Shown here in pieces: positions 37,250-45,165 of a DNA stretch of 64,000 bases. Under the pieces are notes generated by a model that ran no database searches, had not been told where the DNA came from, and was given only the letters and a program-made list of their open reading frames with translations. The stretch comes from Noviherbaspirillum pedocola (GTDB taxonomy: Bacteria; Pseudomonadota; Gammaproteobacteria; Burkholderiales; Burkholderiaceae_D): NCBI RefSeq assembly GCF_016632335.1, contig NZ_JAEPBG010000004.1:416857-480856 (forward strand), in the 5' to 3' direction. How positions within the stretch are numbered: position 1 is the stretch's first letter; each line of letters starts with the position of its first letter. The position numbers and the translations under genes are program-made.

Positions 37250-37732
37250 CTCAGTTCATTGCTTCTATATTGCATTGATACTATTCCTGTACGGGATTAG
37301 CGCGATGCGAAATCAGAGCCCAAAGACGCAGTAAGGGCCGAAGGTCCCACCCGACACAACAATGAAGTTGAAGCATGTCCCATATCGGACCGGCGACCGC
37401 ATCGGTTTCCAGGAGTGTGGCGGCGTTGGATATATGGACCATCACGCGCACGTCGTTCACCGTGGCTGCCGTTGGAAAATCACAGTGGGCGCCTGCGGAG
37501 TTCATCAAGCGCTGCCACAAAGGGCACGGCACACGAATGTCCCGGTCAATGCACCGACTGTGCCGCATTCGGCTGCGCATTGCGGTGGACTAGTTCCAAG
37601 GAACGTATCGGTGACGATGCAGGCGAAACCCTTCAAAAGCCCATTTCCTTAGGAAGCTCTTCCGTACGGGTGGCGTAGCAGTGCATCTTAGCCTGCGCCC
37701 TGCCGTCGTCGCTCGAATCTTCAGCCTAATTG
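37250..37732. other. No gene recognised between XRE gene and helicase
   Basis: About 480 bases. Frames of about 95 codons exist on both strands at 37281-37652 but have no ribosome site and no recognisable domain. This is the downstream edge of the recombinase operon. Confidence 0.4.
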
Positions 37733-39919
37733 TCAGGTGGCGAGGAACGAAGGCAGGTTGACATGTCGCCGCGCCGCTGTGGCCGGCGCCTTTATCGCGG
37801 CACATACTGAGTCCCAGTCACCGACCAGAACGACCTGGTCGACGCCACGGGTTATGGCTGTATAGATCAATGCCTGGTCGAGCAGAGTCGACTTCCGCAA
37901 AGACACAATGACACGTTGGAACCGGCCACCTTGGCTCTTTTGTATTGGGATCGCGTAAGCGTGGCGCAACGTCTCGGCCTGACTACTGCTCAATTCATAG
38001 CGTATTCCATCGAAATCGCCAGCGCAGCACGGATGCTCTCGGCTTGTTGAATCCAAGGCCTCCACAATGGTACCCAGTGAACCGTTATGCGGCCCGAGAT
38101 CGTCATCGTCCGCTGTATAGACCACAGGGTCGCCTACTCGCAGCGGAACCCGATCCATGGAATGCGCACCGACTCTGCCGAAGAACGGATGGTGTGTGAA
38201 ACACATGGGTGCGCCCCGCCTGAACTCTTCGTGGAAGGACCTGTTGATGTCCTCAGTCCCTCCGTTACCTGATTGTGTAATCGAAAGAATCTGCACACTA
38301 TTGTTGCTGCCGTCGCCACCTAATTCCCCGTACACACGGCGCACGTCCTCGCTGATTTTTGATTCCGAGCACTGCACGAAGGACACGCCAGTCCCGATAC
38401 CGTCGTATTCGGCGTGCTGTGGCACCCGATGCTCACGGATGGCCGCCGCGACGAACGGGATCCCACCTACGGCACTCTGCCGCTTCGCCACTTTTAATTC
38501 GGTCTGCCGAATCATTGGATGACCAGCCAGGACGTGCAGCACTAAACCAAGACCCATGGGGGGAAGCTGCGACGGGTCTCCGACAAGAATAAGCTTTGTC
38601 CCAGACGGAATGCGACGTAGCGCTCTGTACATCCAGATCAGGTCAACCATGGACATCTCGCCGATAACCACAGCGGTATTGGGTCCTAAGGTTCCAGCAT
38701 CGACTTCGTTCAGGAATGCTGCAATGGTCATGCTTGGCTTGCCAGTCGCCTGGCTCATGCGCTGCGCCGCTCTGTCCGTCAACGTCATTTGGTGGATAAG
38801 CTTGTAGGCGCACACGTTCTCCAGCACACTGTATATGGCCTTCAGGACCGTCGCCTTTCCTGTGCCGACTCCGCCGGCGATCAGGCTCAAGTGAGATCTG
38901 ACGGCCGTAATCACGGCACTGCGCTGCTCCGCTGTCAGGACAAGGCTTTGAGATGCCTCAAATGCTGCAATGGCCTCGTCTACCGTGCTGGATTCGTATC
39001 TCTTCAAGCCTTGCTGCCGCTGTACTCCTTCAAGCTCACCGGCAGATGCCGCCACCAGGCGATCGGCAACATATCGTTCCATGACATAGGCTCCAGAGGA
39101 TTGCAAAATGCCGTCAAGCCGATGGTATTGCGTGCTTGGAGCGACAAGCGCCAGGGCCTTGGCGATCAGTCCGCCATCCTCTAGGAGACCTCTCAGCCGA
39201 GCCTTGACATTCGCGATAGGGAGACAGGTATGCCCGTCTCGCATCCCCCTGTATAGAGCCTCCTCGACAGCAGCATCAAGTCGACGTGGATCATCGGCCT
39301 GAACCGTGAAGCGGGTCTTAGCCAGAAGATCCACTTTCTGCCACTCTTCGGCAAAGCTGATCAAGCGGTACGGATTTTCCTCAATCCTCCGCTGAGTAAG
39401 GTCGCCGAAGAAGCCGATGATCTTCTTACCCATGCGACGGTCGATTGCCAGGCGGCTCAGCCACAGCAATATACTCGCCGTCCTGTACTTCTCGAACGCA
39501 TCGCACAACGCCCGCGCCGACTCTTTTCTTATCCTTTTCGTTAGCGCGTCAACGTTGCGGAAGGATATATGGTTTATCAACGCCGGTCCGAACTCCTCAT
39601 ACAATGCACGAGCCTCGGTGCGTCTTATTCCGGCACAGTGCTCGGGCCGCACGATCCAGTCGATGATGTTGTGGCCGGAAGGATAAAGCAACTCAGCAGC
39701 GGACGCTTTGATCTGCGTAGCACCTTTCCATTGCTCCAACGCCCCCGTGACTGACCACTCTTGCCCCTCGCTGACGATGGTCGCATCCGGAATGATCTTG
39801 TTGCTGCAAACGGTGACGTAATATTCTTTGGAAGCAGTGATGCCTGCGAAGATGACGCCACCAAATTTCCCGACGCTCCGAATCGATGTGATGCGCAGTT
39901 CGATGGACACCTCGCTCAT
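37733..39919 (-). CDS. RecD2-like SF1B helicase with altered Walker motifs
   Basis: A 728-residue protein, last in the recombinase operon. The N-terminal OB-like and helix-hairpin regions include the RecD2 hallmark ENPYRL (181-186). The helicase core has a P-loop GGVGTGKAT (349-357), a motif II region VVIGEMSMVD (417-426), GDPSQLPP (447-454), a C-terminal motif V/VI zone with AYAIPIQKSQGGRF and LIYTAITRGVDQVVLVGDW. The usual Thr/Ser after GK is Ala, and the usual Asp-Glu of motif II is Gly-Glu. Metal binding and ATPase may therefore be weak. Its ATG overlaps the previous gene's TGA (ATGA), implying coupled translation. Confidence 0.85.
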   Translation of the reverse strand: MSEVSIELRITSIRSVGKFGGVIFAGITASKEYYVTVCSNKIIPDATIVSEGQEWSVTGALEQWKGATQIKASAAELLYPSGHNIIDWIVRPEHCAGIRRTEARALYEEFGPALINHISFRNVDALTKRIRKESARALCDAFEKYRTASILLWLSRLAIDRRMGKKIIGFFGDLTQRRIEENPYRLISFAEEWQKVDLLAKTRFTVQADDPRRLDAAVEEALYRGMRDGHTCLPIANVKARLRGLLEDGGLIAKALALVAPSTQYHRLDGILQSSGAYVMERYVADRLVAASAGELEGVQRQQGLKRYESSTVDEAIAAFEASQSLVLTAEQRSAVITAVRSHLSLIAGGVGTGKATVLKAIYSVLENVCAYKLIHQMTLTDRAAQRMSQATGKPSMTIAAFLNEVDAGTLGPNTAVVIGEMSMVDLIWMYRALRRIPSGTKLILVGDPSQLPPMGLGLVLHVLAGHPMIRQTELKVAKRQSAVGGIPFVAAAIREHRVPQHAEYDGIGTGVSFVQCSESKISEDVRRVYGELGGDGSNNSVQILSITQSGNGGTEDINRSFHEEFRRGAPMCFTHHPFFGRVGAHSMDRVPLRVGDPVVYTADDDDLGPHNGSLGTIVEALDSTSREHPCCAGDFDGIRYELSSSQAETLRHAYAIPIQKSQGGRFQRVIVSLRKSTLLDQALIYTAITRGVDQVVLVGDWDSVCAAIKAPATAARRHVNLPSFLAT

Positions 39920-40395
39920 ACACGCACCATCCTTCCGGTCTCGCAAAGGTGCGCGTCGAGATGCTGGAGCAGCTCATTTTTCTCATTCAGGAAGGCGATC
40001 TCGGCACGCAACGCCGCGTTCTCCTGCCTCAAGGATGCAACATGCGGGTCGTCGCCGAACTTCGGACTGGCAAGGAGGCCAGCGACTGCGTTGTCGGAAT
40101 CCACCGCCGCGGTGTGGGAGTCTTCGTCCTGCTGTAATCCTCCCATAGCGATGGAACAAGCCTTCATCTCCTCCCTTAAACGCGCCTCCAACTTCTCTAA
40201 AGCATCCTTGATTGCGGGATTCTGGCGCAAGGCCGACGTTCCGAAACCGCATGCTGTTGCGATCTCCGCCCGGCTTAGCTTGTCGCCTTTCCAATGGCTC
40301 GTCCAATCACCGGCCTTGTCCCTCTCACCGATCCATTCCTTGAACCTCGTGAGGCTTTGCAATGCCATTTGTCGCCCGTTCAACCGATCAGTCAT
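39916..40395 (-). CDS. VPA1267-like small protein
   Basis: A 159-residue protein. The ATG at 40395 has AGGAGC six bases upstream. The N-terminal region SLTRFKEWIGERDKAGDW, GDKLSRAEIATACGFGTSAL, RQNPAIKDALEKLEARLREE looks like a small DNA-binding (HTH-type) module. The C-terminus is a coiled coil (LRQENAALRAEIAFLNEKNE). Small proteins of this kind are annotated as VPA1267 family beside large recombinases. The same N-terminal skeleton recurs in the gene at 41704. It overlaps the helicase start by four bases. Confidence 0.7.
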   Translation of the reverse strand: MTDRLNGRQMALQSLTRFKEWIGERDKAGDWTSHWKGDKLSRAEIATACGFGTSALRQNPAIKDALEKLEARLREEMKACSIAMGGLQQDEDSHTAAVDSDNAVAGLLASPKFGDDPHVASLRQENAALRAEIAFLNEKNELLQHLDAHLCETGRMVRV

Positions 40396-40432
40396 CACTA
40401 GCTCCTAGTGCCGTATCGCCTTCCGAAAGCCA

Positions 40433-41701
40433 TCACTGCCCGAGCGCATCCGCAAGCGCCTTCGTATTCCCGTTGATGTTGGATTGCGCCAACTGCGCCA
40501 TAAGGTCACCACCAGCGAATCGGTTCACCAAATGAACGTAGTATTCATATGTGGTGCCTACGTCCTCGTGCCCCATCCATTTCCTCAACTCTTCGTCAAT
40601 GGTTAGGTCATAGGTGTAAGGACGGCCCAGTTTTCCCGTTGACTTGAGCGCACGATAGACCCAGTATGTGGCGAACATATGCCGAAGCATCTTCGGAGAA
40701 AAGACAGAGTTGGTATAAGGCAGACCCATCTGGCGGGCAGTGGCAGGCACCGATTTGAAGTGATAGTGGATCATTCGGTACGTTACCGGATCGCCTTCTG
40801 CGGACAGGAAAAGAATGTCGTTCGATGGATATCTGCCGTATTTCTTTTTGTGGAGTTCTGACCGTTTTCGACGCAGTGGAATGTAGTGCTCACAGATCAT
40901 ACGCCAGACCTGCCCAGGAAATTGAAAGGTCCGAACCTTCCCTTTCGAGTTGATCCTGAATGCAATGGAGGTCGAGTCCATGTCTCCCGGTATGCTGTCA
41001 TAGTTGTAGTCTACAAATCCTTGGTTCCGGCCTCTCCCGCGATATGGGATCTGAAGCACCTCCATAGGCCGAAGGGCCGTGCTGCCCATGATATAAGCAA
41101 GCATCGTGTACACCATGTCATCTTTGGCCAGAACCGCCATTGCAGTGTGGAACTCCTCCTCAGTGACGAACTTGGAGATCTCTCGGTGAAGCATCGCCGG
41201 CCTTCCGGTCGGAAGATTGAAGTTGAGCTTTTCCACAGTGACCGTGGACTTTGAATGCGCTAGAAACAGTTGGTCCTTGAGCTTGCGATTGACGTCCTCG
41301 GCCTCCAAATCGAGGTAGTGTTGATAACCCTGTTTCGTTGTCCATTGATAGAAACCCCAGACACGGTATGCGTAGTAGGCGGCATTCCCGTGCTCGGCCG
41401 GTGTTTCGTCCTCATCGCGTTCGCAGAGATAAAGCAGGAACTCGTCGAAAATGTCTTCGTCAACGTTCGCCCAGTTCTGGCTTCCGTGGCCCGCTTCATC
41501 CAAAAAATTCAGAAACTTATTCATCTTGTAGCCATATATCCTCCGTGTATGCGTGGATCGGCTGCGAATCTTGGACTTGGCCACCGCCCATTGTGTCGGC
41601 GCCTCAAGCAGCCTATGTTCGTTGTCGAAGAACATCGGCACGTCTCCCACTTTGTGCTCAGGGTGGTGCAGAAGGCCGTCGCTAAAAATCACTCGACTCA
41701 C
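40433..41701 (-). CDS. Tyrosine recombinase (third of the operon)
   Basis: A 422-residue integrase-type recombinase. An N-terminal SAM-like core-binding region (about 40-150) is followed by the catalytic domain: Arg211 (STALRPMEVLQIP), then SPKMLRHMFATYW (Arg340, His341), His378 in WMGHED and Tyr387/388 in YEYYVHL. The canonical first His of H-x-L-R-H is Lys337. The start is GTG two bases after the preceding stop, so it is translationally coupled. As a tyrosine recombinase it should cut and rejoin DNA at specific sites, here probably the ends of the island. It is a typical size, unlike the two large relatives upstream. Confidence 0.88.
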   Translation of the reverse strand: MSRVIFSDGLLHHPEHKVGDVPMFFDNEHRLLEAPTQWAVAKSKIRSRSTHTRRIYGYKMNKFLNFLDEAGHGSQNWANVDEDIFDEFLLYLCERDEDETPAEHGNAAYYAYRVWGFYQWTTKQGYQHYLDLEAEDVNRKLKDQLFLAHSKSTVTVEKLNFNLPTGRPAMLHREISKFVTEEEFHTAMAVLAKDDMVYTMLAYIMGSTALRPMEVLQIPYRGRGRNQGFVDYNYDSIPGDMDSTSIAFRINSKGKVRTFQFPGQVWRMICEHYIPLRRKRSELHKKKYGRYPSNDILFLSAEGDPVTYRMIHYHFKSVPATARQMGLPYTNSVFSPKMLRHMFATYWVYRALKSTGKLGRPYTYDLTIDEELRKWMGHEDVGTTYEYYVHLVNRFAGGDLMAQLAQSNINGNTKALADALGQ

Positions 41702-41703
41702 GA

Positions 41704-42087
41704 TCAGTCCAACGGATAGTCATCGCGTGGCTTTGCGTAGCTCGCCAACTTCGGGCTCAGATTTTCAATGTTTGTCTGCACAAGATCGAGGCGCCTCTCT
41801 AATGCAGCGAGGTTGTCTTCCAAGCTCGTCGGCGTCTCGCCGCCATCCGCGAACGTAGCGCCCTCTGCGCCGGGCAGTAGAATTCCGCTTGCCTTGAGGT
41901 CGGCCTCGAGTTCCCTTAACATCCTTTCGATGGCTTTGTCTTGGTACAGCGTGCTTCTAGAAAATTTACATGATGCGCAAAGCTTTACTCTGCTCAGACG
42001 CTTCTTGCCCAAAGCAATGAATTTTCCCCAGTCTGCGCATTGCTTTCGCTCGGATACGAAACGGTTGAATGCGTCTACCTTGTCCAT
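41704..42087 (-). CDS. Small HTH-like protein, paralogous to the 39916 gene product
   Basis: A 127-residue protein. The N-terminus (AFNRFVSERKQCADWGKFIA, KKRLSRVKLCASCKFSRSTL, YQDKAIERMLRELEADLKAS) follows the same pattern as the protein encoded at 39916 (F--W---R---DW-------LSR--IA-ACGF--S-L-----I---L--LEA-L). The C-terminus is a coiled coil. The ATG has an AGGG site. It lies 8 bases from the upstream gene's stop and 2 from the next start. It probably binds DNA or a recombinase, which is inference. Confidence 0.65.
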   Translation of the reverse strand: MDKVDAFNRFVSERKQCADWGKFIALGKKRLSRVKLCASCKFSRSTLYQDKAIERMLRELEADLKASGILLPGAEGATFADGGETPTSLEDNLAALERRLDLVQTNIENLSPKLASYAKPRDDYPLD

Positions 42088-42095
42088 TGCTAACC

Positions 42096-43043
42096 CTATG
42101 CAAGGATTATTGAATTGAACTGCTCCGCGAGCGAGACTTCTTCGAAGTCAGTAGCCAGCTTTTGGATTCGCCGCTCAGTCAAAAGATGCTTTGCGCCCTG
42201 ATTTTGCAAACTGCTGCGTTGTATGCATGTCGCCACGTCCGCACGCAGTCTTACGCAATGGATCGACGCATCCGATTTCTCTCGCAGCCGGTCGATAAAA
42301 CGACTTCTTATCTTGGCGTTATGCCCGGTGGTCTCCACATATAACGCCACACCAGGGCCACCCACCTTATGTTGGTCTATCCACTTTGAACGCCCCGACA
42401 ATGGAAGTCCGCATAACAGGTAGACCGCTACCACCGGTGTTCCCGCTCCTCGCGACGGGATCATATTGTGAAGTTCGCTCAAGAAGCGATCGTAGATGTC
42501 ATCTGGCTGCAATTCAGAAGGAAGCGCGATGATTTTTTTCGAGACAAGCGCGGCGGCGCCGGCCGGTGCATCGGCTGCAGCTCCGGCTTCGGCCAAAGCC
42601 GCACGGAGCTTTCTGTTCTCATCAAGCGCGGCATTAAGTTCGCGTATGTTGCGGCCCCGATTCTCCAGCTTCTTGGGCGTCTCCGAGGCTATAGTCGCGT
42701 AGTAAAGTATCTGATCAGCCATGCGTCGATATGCGACGTCGCTCAACTGCTCGAGATTCCGAATTCTCGTTTCGATCTCGTCCACTCTGGTGGCGAGCCG
42801 TGCCACCTTAGTCTCGGACTCCGTTGCTATGGGTGTGCTGACCTCGACAAGAGGCACTTTAGGAGATGGCTTTCCATGGATGACGTCTCTCACCTCAACC
42901 CATTCTGGGTCATCTTGGTAGAAGGTAGTTCGCGCGAGCTTCGACTGTTTCGCAACTTGGGCAACGTTAAGTGACCCGCCGCCTTTCGCGCGAAGCGCCC
43001 CAATCGCCTTGTATACCTGCTCCAGGATTTTTTCTCTAGCCAT
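42096..43043 (-). CDS. HTH / coiled-coil / P-loop-like protein (GmtX-like?)
   Basis: A 315-residue protein. The N-terminal HTH-like segment GGGSLNVAQVAKQSKLARTT recalls KfrA/TetR-type DNA binding. A coiled coil covers about residues 75-155. The C-terminal half has a kinase-like strand-loop VYLLCGLPLSGRSKWIDQH in which the usual G-x-P-x-S-G-K-S/T is G-L-P-L-S-G-R-S (Lys to Arg), followed by a Walker-B-like LRADVATCIQRS. It overlaps the upstream recombinase gene by 8 bases. Position between recombinases and HTH-plus-coiled-coil layout recall the middle member of recombinase-trio elements. The homology to GmtX is a guess. Confidence 0.65.
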   Translation of the reverse strand: MAREKILEQVYKAIGALRAKGGGSLNVAQVAKQSKLARTTFYQDDPEWVEVRDVIHGKPSPKVPLVEVSTPIATESETKVARLATRVDEIETRIRNLEQLSDVAYRRMADQILYYATIASETPKKLENRGRNIRELNAALDENRKLRAALAEAGAAADAPAGAAALVSKKIIALPSELQPDDIYDRFLSELHNMIPSRGAGTPVVAVYLLCGLPLSGRSKWIDQHKVGGPGVALYVETTGHNAKIRSRFIDRLREKSDASIHCVRLRADVATCIQRSSLQNQGAKHLLTERRIQKLATDFEEVSLAEQFNSIILA

Positions 43044-45165
43044 TTGCTACTCGCTCCATGAAGGCCTCGGCTTGGGCTTCGTCGATTTCAGTCAGTCGTG
43101 TGAAGGCCAGCCGGATTTGCTTTTCAGAGAAAGCAGCCTGGTTGCTGCTGACGAACGAGTCGGTCGCCAACTTCTGATGGAAAATAACGATGTTTTGGAG
43201 GGACGGCACATTTTCCTCGGTGAACACCGCGTGGTTGCAGTTGAGAGGTTCGCACATGGACGTATTCGGATGCATGGTTCGTCGCACCTTTTCAGAGCGC
43301 GCATCGCAGGGGGCACGTTCCGCGCTGTTCAGGGTGCGCAAACATATGGCGAAGTTGGTTCGATGAAGAAGCGCAGCTCCCTGGTGCAGCAGGGCGTGTA
43401 CGTAGGCCTCAATCGTCTCCTTCCCATCATCCATTAGTGCTGCGACAAAGGAAGGCGATCCTGCCAACGATTCCTTCACTCGTTGTCCCGCGATGCCCCC
43501 AATCTTCTCGTTCATCGCTGCGTTGATGATATCGACGAGAGTCCCCGTATTTTCTGCGATCATGATTCTCATGACCTCGTCGTGAATCGATGGTAAAGAC
43601 ATGATGTACCGCATGGTCATCTTGAGGCTCGCATGCGAAAACAGCATTTTGATCAGCTGAACGCTCCGTGGATCCTGATAAATCAAGTACATCGCCAAGG
43701 TCTTACGGAATTGATGGCAGTGGGCGCGAGGTATCTCGACTGCGTCGCACATGCGAATAACTGCGTGTCTCGGAAAGGTCAAACTCATGCGTTTTCCGAA
43801 GGAACTCGGATGAATTGCCGAAAGCAGGTAGTCATGTTTTCCGTACCGGCGCGACTCAGAACAGACCTGTTCCAAGAACTCAATGGCTTGCGCAGTGATT
43901 TCCGGAACAGGAATCTTCTTTTCTTCACCCTGCGATGATGCCGAGGTCTTGAACACAGTGAAGGTAAGCCAATGGCCTTCTCCATCGATACTGACGCACC
44001 CGGACTTCATGCCTCCGACTTCGGAACTTCTCATCCCGGTGGTTGCAAAGATGACGACAATACAAGCGTGCATTACGGAAGCGATGGTCCCGAGAACGTG
44101 CCGGTAGTCCAAGTATTCTCCATCGGCCGTATCTGCATATACGAGGCTCGGGGTGGCAGCTATGTGGGACGGGCTTATTTTAGTCAGCCTTATTTTTAGC
44201 CCCAGCCGCCACCATGGGCTCTCACCGACATTGAAAGGCGTGTACGATTTGAATAGGTCTACGCCTTTTTGAGAAGCCACGCTGTGGCCAGTCGGGTTCC
44301 ATAACAGCTTGTCCTCGTCGAACGCCACTAACGATGGATAGTACGTCCTCCATAGCCAAAGAGCATCCGCCGAGCAGTCTTTCGCCAAACGGAAGCAATG
44401 ACTTACAAGTGCCACGTAGTTGTCTAGTTCAATTGGTTCCCAAGGTTGTAAAGACTCATATGCTTCAGTGGCATACTTGGTGTACGTTTCTTCCGAGATG
44501 AACCGGGTATAACAGGAGTAAAGGTGTGGCAACAGGCCTTGTGTGGACAAGCTGCTCCAATATTTGAGAACGGAGGCTATCATCTCCCGTACTATGGCCG
44601 AGTCGTGAGAATCAATGTACGCAATGACGCTTTCTTCGGAAAGATGGTCTATCGTACGGAAGGAATTCGCTTTCGGATCCCCTATATAGAGATTATGCTT
44701 CTCGAACAGTCCAACAAGCTTTGTAATGCGAGCAGGCGCCCTTTGCATAGAAGAGTAACTTCTGATGTGTCCGAATGGCGTGAAGTGCGGTATCCGGTAA
44801 AAGCTAAGCGAGGCCACGATAGCCCGCCAATGCTCAAGCTTCTCCTTCAATAATTCCGCACGGACAACGAGACAGTTTCCCAGGTGCGGATGTGGGAGTG
44901 GATACATACTGAAATCCCATCTCAAATCTCCGAAAAAACTCTTTGGAGTGACGCGAATTGATCCCCACTCCTCAATCGGCATCGCGGATAAGCGGAAAAC
45001 GGTTTTTTCGGCCACATCCCCGGGACACTCGAGATCCTTGAGCTCCTCCGACTCGAAGTCCTCATCATACTGATCAAGGCCTCGTTCTTCGCAAGCGTCC
45101 GGGTCCTCTAGGCTAACACGGATATTGGCGATCGCTTCCGCGATCTGGCTTCTGATGGGCCCCAT
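43036..45165 (-). CDS. Large tyrosine recombinase (second of the operon)
   Basis: A 709-residue protein with a tyrosine recombinase catalytic domain in its second half: Arg379 (FATTGMRSSEVGGMK), a Lys-containing beta hairpin (FKTSASSQGEEKK), His484-x-x-Arg487 (AHCHQFRKTLAMY), His511 (LFSHASLKMTMRY) and the nucleophile Tyr520. The approximately 340-residue N-terminal part and 190-residue C-terminal tail are far larger than in standard integrases and resemble Tn554/RIT/gamma-mobile-trio recombinases. Its ATG overlaps the previous gene's TAA (TAATG). With the 794-residue protein it probably forms the element's recombination complex. Confidence 0.88.
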   Translation of the reverse strand: MGPIRSQIAEAIANIRVSLEDPDACEERGLDQYDEDFESEELKDLECPGDVAEKTVFRLSAMPIEEWGSIRVTPKSFFGDLRWDFSMYPLPHPHLGNCLVVRAELLKEKLEHWRAIVASLSFYRIPHFTPFGHIRSYSSMQRAPARITKLVGLFEKHNLYIGDPKANSFRTIDHLSEESVIAYIDSHDSAIVREMIASVLKYWSSLSTQGLLPHLYSCYTRFISEETYTKYATEAYESLQPWEPIELDNYVALVSHCFRLAKDCSADALWLWRTYYPSLVAFDEDKLLWNPTGHSVASQKGVDLFKSYTPFNVGESPWWRLGLKIRLTKISPSHIAATPSLVYADTADGEYLDYRHVLGTIASVMHACIVVIFATTGMRSSEVGGMKSGCVSIDGEGHWLTFTVFKTSASSQGEEKKIPVPEITAQAIEFLEQVCSESRRYGKHDYLLSAIHPSSFGKRMSLTFPRHAVIRMCDAVEIPRAHCHQFRKTLAMYLIYQDPRSVQLIKMLFSHASLKMTMRYIMSLPSIHDEVMRIMIAENTGTLVDIINAAMNEKIGGIAGQRVKESLAGSPSFVAALMDDGKETIEAYVHALLHQGAALLHRTNFAICLRTLNSAERAPCDARSEKVRRTMHPNTSMCEPLNCNHAVFTEENVPSLQNIVIFHQKLATDSFVSSNQAAFSEKQIRLAFTRLTEIDEAQAEAFMERVANG

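Noticed and set aside
37281..37652. Frames of about 95 codons on both strands
   Set aside because: No start signal or recognisable domain. Probably chance.
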